A stretch of 64,000 bases of DNA from Saccharomonospora marina XMU15 (GTDB lineage Bacteria; Actinomycetota; Actinomycetes; Mycobacteriales; Pseudonocardiaceae): positions 3,080,385 to 3,144,384 of the forward strand of contig NZ_CM001439.1 in NCBI RefSeq assembly GCF_000244955.1, in the 5' to 3' direction. Below are positions 32,382-43,366 of this stretch, one piece after another. Position 1 is the stretch's first letter. The number at the start of each line of letters is the position of its first letter. The notes beneath the pieces were generated by a model. The model searched no databases and was not told where the DNA came from. It was given only the letters and a program-made list of their open reading frames with translations. The position numbers and the translations under genes are program-made.

Positions 32382-33758
32382 ATGACCGTGAAGGGGTCCA
32401 CGGGTCCGACGAAATCCCGCTCCACCCCACCGGGTCCGATCAGCATGCTCCGCAGCACCATCGCCTTTCAGCGGTCACCGCTCGACTACCTCGGCGGGCT
32501 CATCAAGACCTACGGTGACGTGCTGACCTTCCGGCTGCCCACCTCCCGGATCGTGGTGCTCAGCCACCCGCACCACGTCAAGCACGTGCTGCAGCAGCGT
32601 GCAGGCAACTATCCTCGCGACACCGCAGCCCACAAGATGGCACGCAACATGTTCGGCAACGGGCTGGCCACGATCTCGGGCGGGCCGCAGTGGCGACGGC
32701 AACGCCGACTGGTACAGCCCTCCTTCCACTACCAGCGCGTCGCCGCCATGAGCGAGCACATGCTGACCGTCATCGGGGAAACGCTGCAGCGCTGGCAGCG
32801 ACTCGCCGCCGAGGGGGAGATCCTCCAAACCAACAAGGAGATGCGGCAGTTGACGCTGCGCGTCGTCGCCAAGGCACTGTTCTCGCTCGACGAGGAGGAG
32901 CGTGTCGCGCGCTTCGCGCGAGCGGTCGACCGGATGGACCACGAACTGTCCGCCTACATGCGATTCCCCATCGTCCCGCTTTCCGTTCCCACCGCGGGCC
33001 ACCGCAGGTTCTGGGCGAGCCTCGGCAAGGTCAGCGACATCATCACCTACGTCATCGAAAGGCAGCGCGCCGATCCGGTGGACCGCGGCGACCTGCTGTC
33101 ACTGCTGATGCAGACACAGGACGACGAGACCGGCGAGCGGATGTCCGACGAGCAGTTGCGCGACGAGATCTTCGTGATGCTGTTCGCGGGACACGAGACC
33201 AGCGCCAACGTGCTCACCTGGGTGCTGTACCGGCTGGCAAGGCATGTGGACGTGCAAAAGCGCGTCCAGCAGGAACTCGCCCAGGAGTTGGGCGGGCGCG
33301 ACCCGGCGCTGGCCGACTGCGCGAAGCTGGTGTTCACCCGGTGCCTGATCGACGAGACGATGCGCCTGTATCCGCAGCAGTGGCAGGGCTGGCGGTCCAC
33401 CGCGGAGGACGACGAGATCGGCGGCTACCGGATACCGGCGGGCACCGACATCTTCTTCAGCACCTACCACGTACACCGGCACCCCGAGTTCTGGGACGAG
33501 CCGGAGGCCTTCCGTCCGCAGCGGTTCCTCCCCGAGCAGGTGGCGCGGCGCGACCGCAGCGCCTACATTCCGTTCGGTTCCGGACCGCACCTGTGCGTGG
33601 GCAACCAGTTCGCGCTGACCGAGATGCTGTTGCTGCTGGCGAGCGTGCTGCAACGCTTCGACGTCACGCTCGCAGAGGACGTCACGGTCGCGCCCAAGCC
33701 GCTGGTGACGCTCGGCCCGCAACGGGAGGTCCCGATTCGGCTGCTACCAAGAAACTGA
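32382..33758 (+). CDS. Cytochrome P450 (CYP102/CYP4-like class)
   Basis: A 458-aa P450 with all canonical elements: proline-rich start PPGP, I-helix FAGHETSAN (near 270), ExxR as E325-T-M-R328, PERF-like PQRFLPEQ and the heme loop FGSGPHLCVGNQFA with C405. The N-terminus lacks a membrane anchor, so it is soluble. ATG 32382 is preceded by AAGGGA. It resembles fatty acid or terpenoid hydroxylases of the CYP102/CYP4 clan, but the substrate and redox partner are not visible. The 205-bp gap to the divergent P450 holds their promoters. Confidence 0.9.
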   Translation: MTVKGSTGPTKSRSTPPGPISMLRSTIAFQRSPLDYLGGLIKTYGDVLTFRLPTSRIVVLSHPHHVKHVLQQRAGNYPRDTAAHKMARNMFGNGLATISGGPQWRRQRRLVQPSFHYQRVAAMSEHMLTVIGETLQRWQRLAAEGEILQTNKEMRQLTLRVVAKALFSLDEEERVARFARAVDRMDHELSAYMRFPIVPLSVPTAGHRRFWASLGKVSDIITYVIERQRADPVDRGDLLSLLMQTQDDETGERMSDEQLRDEIFVMLFAGHETSANVLTWVLYRLARHVDVQKRVQQELAQELGGRDPALADCAKLVFTRCLIDETMRLYPQQWQGWRSTAEDDEIGGYRIPAGTDIFFSTYHVHRHPEFWDEPEAFRPQRFLPEQVARRDRSAYIPFGSGPHLCVGNQFALTEMLLLLASVLQRFDVTLAEDVTVAPKPLVTLGPQREVPIRLLPRN

Positions 33759-33808
33759 GCCGGCCCGCCGAGCCGACCCGCCGAGCCGATCCGCTGAGCC
33801 GGCCCGCG
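33757..33808 (+). repeat. Four tandem 13-bp repeats at the P450 stop codon
   Basis: Units GAGCCGGCCCGCC, GAGCCGACCCGCC, GAGCCGATCCGCT and GAGCCGGCCCGCG are at 33757, 33770, 33783 and 33796. The first shares two bases with the P450 stop codon. They lie in the convergent gap with the IclR gene. Confidence 0.8.
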
Positions 33809-33819
33809 CCGGATTCGGG

Positions 33820-34641
33820 TCAGAAGAACCCCTCGTGCTCACCGGTGACGGTGGAGCGCGCCTTAATGCCGCGCCGGTGACCGTAGTCGGCGCTGATCGC
33901 CTCGGCGGTGCGCACCAGCAGCGGCACGACCTGCCTGCGCAGCTCGTCCACCGAGGAGCGTCCGATCGAACTGGAGGAGGCCAGTGCCGCCACCACGGAG
34001 CCGGAGCGGTCACGCACCGGGGCCGACGCCGACACCAGGCCCTCCTCCAACTCCTCCGACACGATCGCGTAGCCCTGTTCGCGCACGGTCCGCAGCGCGC
34101 TGCGCAACTCGGTCGGGTCGGTGATGGTCAGTTCGGTGCGCCGGGGCAGGCCTGCCTCGATCACCTCGTCGATGCGCGACCGCGGCGCCCACGCGAGCAG
34201 CACCCGGCCCATCGAGGTGGCATGCGCTGGCACCCTGGTACCGATCGACACGTTGATGCTCATGATCCGCCGCACCGGTACGCGGGCGATGTAGACGACC
34301 TCGGTGCCGTCGAGCGCGGCGAGTGACGCCGATTCACCGGTCTGCTCGGCGAGCCGGAGCAGGTGCGGTTGCGCGATCTCGATCATCGCGTGCGACGCCG
34401 AGTAGTGCTGCCCGATGCTGAGCACGCGGGGGGTCAGCGACCACCGTCCGGACTCGCCCTGCACATACCCCAGATGCTGCAGCGTGAGCAGGATGCGGCG
34501 AACAGCCGGACGGGAAAGCCCGGTCGCGGCTGCCAGTTCGGCCAGCGTCGGGTTCGGCCGGTCGGCGTCGAAGGCGAGCAACACCGCGAACCCGCGCTCG
34601 ATGCTCTGGATGAGATCGCGAGAGTTCTCTGCCGTGCTCAT
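33820..34641 (-). CDS. IclR-family regulator of the phenol/catechol operon
   Basis: A 273-aa protein with an IclR winged helix (about 10-75: QSIERGFAVLLAF, LAELAAATGLSRPAVRRILLTLQHLGYV) and a GAF-like effector domain (about 85-250). ATG 34641 is preferred to 34650 because the GGAAAG Shine-Dalgarno is correctly spaced for it. It is divergent from the reductase/hydroxylase/cat genes and probably binds the palindrome at 34704. CatR/PcaR relatives in Rhodococcus regulate catechol genes with muconate or ketoadipate-type effectors. Confidence 0.88.
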   Translation of the reverse strand: MSTAENSRDLIQSIERGFAVLLAFDADRPNPTLAELAAATGLSRPAVRRILLTLQHLGYVQGESGRWSLTPRVLSIGQHYSASHAMIEIAQPHLLRLAEQTGESASLAALDGTEVVYIARVPVRRIMSINVSIGTRVPAHATSMGRVLLAWAPRSRIDEVIEAGLPRRTELTITDPTELRSALRTVREQGYAIVSEELEEGLVSASAPVRDRSGSVVAALASSSSIGRSSVDELRRQVVPLLVRTAEAISADYGHRRGIKARSTVTGEHEGFF

Positions 34642-34703
34642 GACCGACATCTTTCCTTATCCGAGGTCTTGACTCCGCCGCCCGCCGAGGGCACTCTCAA
34701 CAT

Positions 34704-34720
34704 TGACCGCATTGCGGTCA
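34704..34720. promoter_or_regulatory. Palindromic IclR operator
   Basis: TGACCGCA and TGCGGTCA are perfect 8-bp arms around a single T, between the divergent IclR and reductase genes, 31 bp before the reductase ATG. Confidence 0.75.
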
Positions 34721-34750
34721 GAGAGTACGCAGAGCGTACAGGAGGTGTCG

Positions 34751-35293
34751 ATGCGGACACTGGACCAGCTTGACCTGCGGAAGGGCTTCGGCCGCTTCGC
34801 GACCGGCGTCACGGTCGTGACCTGCGCCAATGACCGGGGCGAGCCACACGGCGCCACGGTGAACGCGTTCACGGCCGTCTCGCTCGAGCCTGCGCTGTGT
34901 CAGGTGACCGTCACCCGCCGCTCGAAGATCTGTGGCTACCTGCTCGACGCGCCGTTCGCGGTCAACGTGCTGGCCGCGGAACAGCTCGACCTGGCATGGC
35001 ATTTCGCGGGCAAGCCAGGCGACACCGCGCCCCGGTGGGCGCAGGGCGCCACAGCTCCCGTGCTCGCCGGGAACGCGGCGACCATCTCCTGCCGCCCGTG
35101 GCGTACCTACGACGGCGGCGACCACCTCATCGTCCTCGGCGAGGTGGTGGAACTGGACTCCACCGAGGCCGAACCCCTGCTGTTCTACGCGGGGCAGTTC
35201 CGCCAGCTCGGCACCCGCCCCAGCGGCTCGCACTGGGCCGCTTCCCTCGACTGCCCCGACCTCGGCTGGTTCCCGGCCGCGCCGGCGGCCTGA
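34751..35293 (+). CDS. Flavin reductase component of phenol hydroxylase
   Basis: A 180-aa flavin reductase (HpaC/PheA2-like): [13 protein letters not shown] near residue 10, [24 protein letters not shown] and the conserved C-terminal [12 protein letters not shown]. It supplies reduced FAD to the oxygenase encoded 40 bp downstream. ATG 34751 follows AGGAGGTG, a strong ribosome-binding site. In Rhodococcus the corresponding gene is pheA2. It is the first gene of an operon that runs through catC. Confidence 0.88.
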   Translation: MRTLDQLDLRKGFGRFATGVTVVTCANDRGEPHGATVNAFTAVSLEPALCQVTVTRRSKICGYLLDAPFAVNVLAAEQLDLAWHFAGKPGDTAPRWAQGATAPVLAGNAATISCRPWRTYDGGDHLIVLGEVVELDSTEAEPLLFYAGQFRQLGTRPSGSHWAASLDCPDLGWFPAAPAA

Positions 35294-35333
35294 CCCCCAC
35301 ACCACCCGTCAACGACGACGAAGGGAACCCCTA

Positions 35334-37738
<2,405 letters not shown>

Positions 37739-37817
37739 GCGGCAGGGGGCGGCGCGGACACCCGTCCCGCCGCCCCCCGCTCCGTTCCGGCATCCCCCTA
37801 CCTGAAGAGGAACTCCG

Positions 37818-38939
37818 TTGCGCGACACCCAGATCGATCGCGTCGAAACCGTGCTGCTCGACATCCCGCTGCACCGCCCACACCGGTTCGCCCGCACCGG
37901 CATGACCGCGCAGCCGATGCTGCTGGTGTTCGTCCGCACCGCGGGCGGCGTGACCGGTGTCGGTGAGGGCGTCGTGCCCGGGGGCCCGTGGTGGGGCGGC
38001 GAGTCGGTGGAGACCATGCGGCTTGTCGTCGAACGCTACCTGGCACCGTTGCTGGTGGGCAGGCAGGTGTCCGACATCGCGACGATCCTGCGCGAGATCG
38101 ACGACCTGGTGGCCGCCAACCTGTTCGCCAAGGCCGCCGTGGAGGTCGCGCTGCACGACGCGTGGGCGCGCTGCCTGGACACGCCGCTGCACACGCTGCT
38201 CGGCGGCCCCGCCAGGCGCTCGATTCCCGTCACCTGGGCGCTGGGAACCGAGCCCGCGGCCGCCGTCGCGGAGGAGGCACTGTCCAGGCTGGAGGCCGGA
38301 CTCAACCACAGCTTCAAGCTCAAGATGGGCGCGCAGGACCCGGCCGACGACGTCGCGCGGGTTCGCGCGGTCACGGAGAAACTCGCGGGCACAGTCGGTG
38401 TGCGGGTGGACCTCAACGCCCGCTGGGACCTGCTCACCTCGCTGACCTACCTGCCCAGGCTCGCGGAGGCGGGGGTCGAACTCGTCGAGCAACCGGTTCC
38501 CGGCGGCGAGATCGAGGCCCTCGCCGAGATCAACCGCGCGCTGCCGATCCCGGTGATGGCCGACGAGAGCCTGCGCACTCCTCGGGACGCGCTGCGGCTC
38601 TCCCGGCTGCGTGCCGCCGACGTGTTCTCGTTGAAGACCACGAAGTCCGGCGGGCTGCGGGCGACAAGGGCGATCGCCGAGATCGCCGCCGCGGCCGGAA
38701 TTCCCTGCCACGGCGGTACCTCGATCGAGGGTCCGGTCGGCACCGCCGCCTCGCTGCATCTCGCGTGCTCGGCGCCCGCCGTGACCTGGGGCAGCGAGCT
38801 GTTCGGACCGTTGCTGATGAACGCCGACCTGGTCACCACGCCACTGCGGTACGAACGCGGCGAGCTGCACCTGCCGGACGGCCCCGGCCTGGGTGTGGAG
38901 CTGGACCCGGCCGCGGTCAAGGCCTTCACGAGGAGCTGA
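37818..38939 (+). CDS. catB: Muconate cycloisomerase
   Basis: A 373-aa enolase-superfamily enzyme: capping domain 1-130, then a barrel with the catalytic Lys pair in FKLKMG (near 165), metal ligands in DLNARW, EQPVPGG and MADESL, and the second Lys in FSLKTTKSGG. It converts cis,cis-muconate to muconolactone. The start is TTG 37818, preceded by GAGGAACTC; no in-frame ATG fits. It is 79 bp after catA and 5 bp before catC. Confidence 0.92.
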   Translation: MRDTQIDRVETVLLDIPLHRPHRFARTGMTAQPMLLVFVRTAGGVTGVGEGVVPGGPWWGGESVETMRLVVERYLAPLLVGRQVSDIATILREIDDLVAANLFAKAAVEVALHDAWARCLDTPLHTLLGGPARRSIPVTWALGTEPAAAVAEEALSRLEAGLNHSFKLKMGAQDPADDVARVRAVTEKLAGTVGVRVDLNARWDLLTSLTYLPRLAEAGVELVEQPVPGGEIEALAEINRALPIPVMADESLRTPRDALRLSRLRAADVFSLKTTKSGGLRATRAIAEIAAAAGIPCHGGTSIEGPVGTAASLHLACSAPAVTWGSELFGPLLMNADLVTTPLRYERGELHLPDGPGLGVELDPAAVKAFTRS

Positions 38940-38944
38940 GCATC

Positions 38945-39235
38945 GTGCTGTTCCATGTCCGGATGGATGTCGCGATCCCGCACGACCTCGACCCTGGTCG
39001 GCGTGCGGAGCTGATCGCCACGGAGAAGGCCCGCGCGGTGGAGTTGCAGCGAGCGGGCACCTGGGTGCACCTGTGGCGGGTGGTCGGGCAGTACAGCAAC
39101 ATCAGCGTGTTCGATGTGGACTCCGCCGACCAGCTGCACCAGATACTGTGGAGCCTGCCGCTGTTTCCGTTCATGACGGTCACCGTGACGGCACTGACCA
39201 CGCACCCCTCTTCGCTGTCCGAAGTAGACGGATAG
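38945..39235 (+). CDS. catC: Muconolactone isomerase
   Basis: A 96-aa protein of the CatC family, with LFHVRMDVAIPHDLDP, EKARAVELQRAGTWVHLWRVVGQYSNISVFDV and LPLFPFMTVTVTALTTHPSSL, covering the whole family length. It isomerises muconolactone to beta-ketoadipate enol-lactone. GTG 38945 has GAGGAG overlapping the catB end, so the two are coupled. Later steps (pcaD, pcaIJ, pcaF) are not in the window. Confidence 0.93.
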   Translation: MLFHVRMDVAIPHDLDPGRRAELIATEKARAVELQRAGTWVHLWRVVGQYSNISVFDVDSADQLHQILWSLPLFPFMTVTVTALTTHPSSLSEVDG

Positions 39236-39243
39236 GTGGCTGG

Positions 39244-39687
39244 TCAGCGGCCGACTCCCGCCTCGAGATAGCGTTTGAGGTCGCGCCATACCCTGCGCTC
39301 GGTGCGCCGCCCTGCGCCGGTGAGTAACGGACCGGCCATGGCGAGCAACCCGCGCGGCCGCAGGTGCCAGCGCCACCGTGCCAGTGTGCCGCCGGATGCG
39401 GCCTCGAACGTCAGCTCGCCGTCGATGTCCATGCTCGCCGAGCGGATCGTCGAAGTCAGCCGCCGCGGCCGGTCGTAGCCGGTGAGCTGAACGGTCATCG
39501 TGCCGGTGCGGCCCGCGGTCCTGGCCCTGCTGGCGAACCGGCTGCCCACGCCGACCGGCCCCTCGGTGAGCTTGTCCACGCCCACGATCCGCGGGTTGTA
39601 CCTTGGCTCGTTGCGGGGGTCGGCCAGCACGTCGAACACCTGGGTGGGTGGGCGGTCGATGAAGATCTCTCCCTGGATGGTCGCCAT
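39244..39687 (-). CDS. SRPBCC (START-like) family protein
   Basis: A 147-aa small ligand-binding fold: begins ATIQGEIFIDRPPTQVFDVL, then NEPRYNPRIVGVDKLTEG and a C-terminal helix RRVWRDLKRYLEAG. This matches polyketide cyclase/START-like proteins that bind hydrophobic molecules. ATG 39687 follows AAGGGAAC. It is convergent with catC by 8 bp, and no partner gene indicates its ligand. Confidence 0.82.
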   Translation of the reverse strand: MATIQGEIFIDRPPTQVFDVLADPRNEPRYNPRIVGVDKLTEGPVGVGSRFASRARTAGRTGTMTVQLTGYDRPRRLTSTIRSASMDIDGELTFEAASGGTLARWRWHLRPRGLLAMAGPLLTGAGRRTERRVWRDLKRYLEAGVGR

Positions 39688-39785
39688 CGGACTGGTTCCC
39701 TTCGCGCATCGGCCTGCTGACCGGTGCCCGACGCTACGAGCAGGCAAGGAACGCGCACAGGGCCGTTGGGCCCGGCTTGCCGTCC

Positions 39786-40715
39786 TCAGCCGAGCAGCGC
39801 CACCACGACGAACATCATCGGCAGGCTGAGCACGGTGGTGGCCAGCGCCGAGTCGCGGGCCAGGTTCACCCCCTGGTCGAACCGCACCGCGTAGCCGAAG
39901 ACGTTCTGTGCCGTGGGCAGCGCGGCACACACCACCACCGCGAGCAGGCCCTCACCCGCCATTCCCAGCCACAGCCCGAGCAGCAGCGCGAGCAGCGGGT
40001 GTAGAAGGTTCTTGAGCACCACCACGGTGACCAGCGAAGGGCGCAGCTCACGCTGCCTGCCAGGCAGCGCCGCCGCGTGCAGCGAGATGCCGAACGCCAG
40101 CAGCATCCCGGGCACCGCGAAGTCGGCGAGCAACTCCACCGGGGCGAGTACGGGTGCGGGCACCACGATCCCGGTCGCCGACACCACCAGCCCGGCGGCC
40201 GTGGCCAGAGCGAGCGGGTTGCGGGCGGGCGCGGTGAGGGTGCGCAGCAGCGGTGGCCTGGCGCCGGTGGCGCGCTCGGACTGCACGTCCAGCACGGTGG
40301 TGAACACCGGAGTGAGCACGGCCAGTTGGAACAGCAGCACCGGTGCCACGACGGTGGCGTCGCCGAACACGTAGGTCACCACCGGAAGCCCGAGGTTGCC
40401 CGCGTTGACGTAGCCGCTGGCCATCGCACCGATCGTCACCTCGCCGGGCGGGCGCTTGCGTAGCAGCCCGACGGGCACGTAGAGCAGGCACGCCAGTGAA
40501 CTGGTCACGGCGGTGACCACCAGATCGCCCGACAGCACGGCTGCCACGTCCGCCCTGGACAGCGTCACGAACAGCAGCGCGGGGCTGGCCACGAAGAAGG
40601 CCGCCCTCGACAGCACCTGCGTGGCCGAAGGGCCCAGTACGCCGAGCCTGCCGACGAGGTAGCCGACCGCGATCACGACCCCGATCGCGAGGAAACCCTC
40701 GACGACGCCGTTCAC
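39786..40715 (-). CDS. AEC-family (auxin efflux carrier-like) permease
   Basis: A 309-aa protein with about ten hydrophobic segments and the AEC pattern: GFLAIGVVIAVGYLVGRLG at the start, GYVNAGNLGLPVV in the middle and NLLHPLLALLLG and CAALPTAQNVFGYAVRFDQG near the end. Bacterial relatives carry malonate, malate or other organic acids. GTG 40715 is chosen because the first helix starts there. Neighbours do not fix the substrate, but nearness to the catechol genes allows an aromatic or dicarboxylic acid. Confidence 0.85.
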   Translation of the reverse strand: MNGVVEGFLAIGVVIAVGYLVGRLGVLGPSATQVLSRAAFFVASPALLFVTLSRADVAAVLSGDLVVTAVTSSLACLLYVPVGLLRKRPPGEVTIGAMASGYVNAGNLGLPVVTYVFGDATVVAPVLLFQLAVLTPVFTTVLDVQSERATGARPPLLRTLTAPARNPLALATAAGLVVSATGIVVPAPVLAPVELLADFAVPGMLLAFGISLHAAALPGRQRELRPSLVTVVVLKNLLHPLLALLLGLWLGMAGEGLLAVVVCAALPTAQNVFGYAVRFDQGVNLARDSALATTVLSLPMMFVVVALLG

Positions 40716-40777
40716 TTCACCGTCACCAGCGACACCGTAGAGCTGTGCCGTGCGACACAGCCCCCCGGGCCGCACGG

Positions 40778-41527
40778 CTAGCGGGACGCCACGAACACCA
40801 GTTCGCTTCCCGGCCGGTCGGGCGCGTCACGCACCTGCTCGACCCGGTAGCCCGTCGCCGCGAGGTCGGCCTCCACCTCGGTGCGGTCGCGAAACCGCAC
40901 GGTGGAGTCCGAGGCCAGTACCCGCGAACCGGGTCGGAACACGAACGTCCAGCGAAACGACACCAGTGGCGGGCTCACGTCCAGCAACTCCACCCAACTG
41001 TCCACCGTGTTCCCGCCCGGTAGCTCGGTGCTGCGCCGCGAGGCCGCCCGGTTCCAGCCCGACCACGCCCGAGCGGCCGGATCTCGTGTCTCGAACACCA
41101 GCCTGCCTCCCGGTCGCAGCGAGCCATGGACCGCGCGAAGCGTGGCTTGCCATGCGCCCGGGTCGACGATCGCCTGCGTGACGTTGGCCGTCATCGTGGC
41201 GAGGTCGAACCCCGGACCGTGAAATGCTTCCAGCGCTGTCGCGTCACCGTGAAGCCGGCGCACCCGGTGGGCACCCGGCTTGTCGCGCGCCACGTCGAGC
41301 GAAGCAGCCGCCGGGTCGAGTGCGGTGACCTCGAGGCCGCGTTCGGCGAGCAGCAGGGCGAACGTCCCCGTACCGCACCCGATGTCGACCACGCTGCCGG
41401 CGCCGAACTCGGCGGACATGGCCGCGTAGCAGTCCAGATCTTCCCTGTCGGGGTCGAGCACGTCGTAGAGTGCGGCCGGCGTCGGGTGTTCGAAAAGCGG
41501 GTCGGCCACGTACGGCAGGATAGGCAT
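40778..41527 (-). CDS. Class I SAM-dependent methyltransferase
   Basis: A 249-aa Rossmann-fold methyltransferase: motif I VVDIGCGTGTFALLLAERG, motif II acidic residue in VTALDPAAASL, and a post-motif ATMTANVTQAI with LRPGGRLVFETRDPAARAW. Substrate unknown. ATG 41527 has only a weak ribosome-binding site. Ten base pairs separate it from the upstream MFS gene, so it may be co-transcribed with it. Confidence 0.88.
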   Translation of the reverse strand: MPILPYVADPLFEHPTPAALYDVLDPDREDLDCYAAMSAEFGAGSVVDIGCGTGTFALLLAERGLEVTALDPAAASLDVARDKPGAHRVRRLHGDATALEAFHGPGFDLATMTANVTQAIVDPGAWQATLRAVHGSLRPGGRLVFETRDPAARAWSGWNRAASRRSTELPGGNTVDSWVELLDVSPPLVSFRWTFVFRPGSRVLASDSTVRFRDRTEVEADLAATGYRVEQVRDAPDRPGSELVFVASR

Positions 41528-41537
41528 GCCCGCACGT

Positions 41538-43076
41538 TCAGGCGCGGCCGCCTCGGCGGCGGGAACCGGCGGGCCACAGCAGGAGAACGGCCACCGCCGC
41601 CACGGCGGTGAGGACGGCGGTGGCGATCATGGTGCCCGCGACACCGAAGGTGAACGCCTCGGTGACGGCATCGGCGACACCGCGCCTGTCCTCGGCCGGC
41701 AGTGCGGCGATGGCCTGCTGGAACGTGGAGGAGTTGACCAGCGCCTGCTTCGCCTCGGCGATCTCGGCGGGCCCGAGGTTCGCGGCCGCGAAGGCCGAGG
41801 CGGCGTCGGCTGAGGTCAGTCCCCGCGCCAGCGCGGTGAGGATGGCGACCCCGAGCGCTCCGCCGAGCATGCTGGACATCTTGAACACTCCGGCCGCGGT
41901 GCCGGCGAGGTGGCCCGGCACCTCGCCGACCGCGGTGTTGGCCACCGGGGTGCTCACCAGCCCGAGCCCGAGGCCGATCACGAACAGCGCGAGCGCCAGC
42001 GGCCACAGCGTGCCGCCGGTACCGAGCAGGCCCAGCACGACCAGCCCGGCGGCGGCGACGGTGAGCCCGGCGACCGAGGGCAGCCGCCCGCCCACCGTGG
42101 CATCGAGCTTGCCGCCGAGCGGGATGAACGCGAACACACCGACCGTCGCGGGCAGCAGCAACATGCCTGCCCGAACCGGGTCGTAGCCCAGCGCGTTCTG
42201 CAGCCACAGCACGAGCACGAAGCTCAGCCCGGCGAACGTCACGTTCATCGTGAGGTTCGCCGTGAGCGCGCCGTTGTATGCCCTGAGCCGAAACAGCCGC
42301 AGGTCGACCAGCGGCGCGCGAGAACGTCGCTCGATCTGGTACCAGGCGGCGGCGAGCGCCAGGGTCGCACCGAAGAGCGCGAGCACCGGCGGGCTCGCCC
42401 AGCCGAGGACCGGGCCCTCCGTAAGGGCGTACAGCAACGCGAACACTGCGGAGGCGATGGTGGCCAGTCCCCACCAGTCCACGTGCCGCGACACCGCGGT
42501 GTCACGTGATTCCGGCGTGGTGAGGCGCACGACGGCGACGCTGACGGCGGCCAGCGGAAGGTTGATCCAGAACAGCCACCGCCAGCCGAGCCCGTCGGTG
42601 AGGCCCCCGCCGATCGCGGGACCGAGCGACAGCCCACCCCATGCCACGGCCTGCCAGATACCGAAAGCGGTGATCTCGGCGCGGCCGGAGAACTCCGGTG
42701 GAATCAGGGCCAGCGAGGCAGGCAGCACCAGCGCCGCGCCCACCCCCATCAGGCCCCTGCCGACAATCAGCCATTCCACGCTCGGCGCGAGCGCCGCGAG
42801 CACGGAGAAACCCGCGAGCAGCAGCGAACCCAGTTGCAGCATGAGGCGGCGGCCGAAAAGGTCACCGAACTTGCCCGCCGCGATCACCAGCGCACCGGTG
42901 ACCAGGCTGAACGCGTTGTTGGCCCATTGCAGTGGCGACAGGTCGGTGCCGAATTCGTCGGCGATCCGGGGAATGGCCACACCGAAGTCGGAGAACGCGA
43001 GCCACACGATGCCCGCGGCCGAGCAGATTCCGGCCAGTGAGACCCAGCGCCGCGGCGGGGCCTGCACTGAGGTCAT
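41538..43076 (-). CDS. MFS drug/proton antiporter, DHA2 (14-TMS) family
   Basis: A 512-aa multidrug-type exporter with 14 hydrophobic segments: motif A GKFGDLFGRRLML, motif C-like GLSLGPAIGGGLTDGLGWRWLFWINLP, and a long cytosolic C-terminal half with NSSTFQQAIAALP. It probably exports lipophilic or cationic compounds. The ATG overlaps the small upstream gene stop by 4 nt. No adjacent TetR regulator exists, which is unusual for this family. Confidence 0.88.
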   Translation of the reverse strand: MTSVQAPPRRWVSLAGICSAAGIVWLAFSDFGVAIPRIADEFGTDLSPLQWANNAFSLVTGALVIAAGKFGDLFGRRLMLQLGSLLLAGFSVLAALAPSVEWLIVGRGLMGVGAALVLPASLALIPPEFSGRAEITAFGIWQAVAWGGLSLGPAIGGGLTDGLGWRWLFWINLPLAAVSVAVVRLTTPESRDTAVSRHVDWWGLATIASAVFALLYALTEGPVLGWASPPVLALFGATLALAAAWYQIERRSRAPLVDLRLFRLRAYNGALTANLTMNVTFAGLSFVLVLWLQNALGYDPVRAGMLLLPATVGVFAFIPLGGKLDATVGGRLPSVAGLTVAAAGLVVLGLLGTGGTLWPLALALFVIGLGLGLVSTPVANTAVGEVPGHLAGTAAGVFKMSSMLGGALGVAILTALARGLTSADAASAFAAANLGPAEIAEAKQALVNSSTFQQAIAALPAEDRRGVADAVTEAFTFGVAGTMIATAVLTAVAAVAVLLLWPAGSRRRGGRA

Positions 43077-43324
43077 CCGTGCCGCCGCAACTGCCGCACC
43101 GCCCTGGCCAGCCGCAACGGGAACATGCCGAGCAGCGGGGCACGGCGGCCGAGGTCCTCGGAATCCTGCCGGTCGAACGCGGCGGCATACCGGCTTGCTT
43201 GCTCGGCCGAGGCGTAGGTCTTGCTACCCCCGACCGGGCACCCGCGCTCGCAGGCCCAGGTCATGGTCGCACCCTCGGCACGGAACCGGTACCGATGTCC
43301 CAACATCGCGCATCGAGCGGTCAC
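43073..43324 (-). CDS. Small conserved-looking hypothetical protein with Cys pair
   Basis: An 83-aa protein of unknown function: MLGHRYRFRAEG, then WACERGCPVGGSKTY and a basic C-terminus RAVRQLRRHG. Cys5 and the later CxxxC suggest a small metal or redox knuckle. GTG 43324 starts the frame; an in-frame ATG occurs six codons in. It is translationally coupled to the DHA2 gene by a 4-nt overlap. Codon use fits the neighbours, so it is probably a real gene. Confidence 0.65.
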   Translation of the reverse strand: MTARCAMLGHRYRFRAEGATMTWACERGCPVGGSKTYASAEQASRYAAAFDRQDSEDLGRRAPLLGMFPLRLARAVRQLRRHG

Positions 43325-43366
43325 GCAGCGGGAGCTACCCGGCCCGCGGCCCCGGCAAACGTGCCC

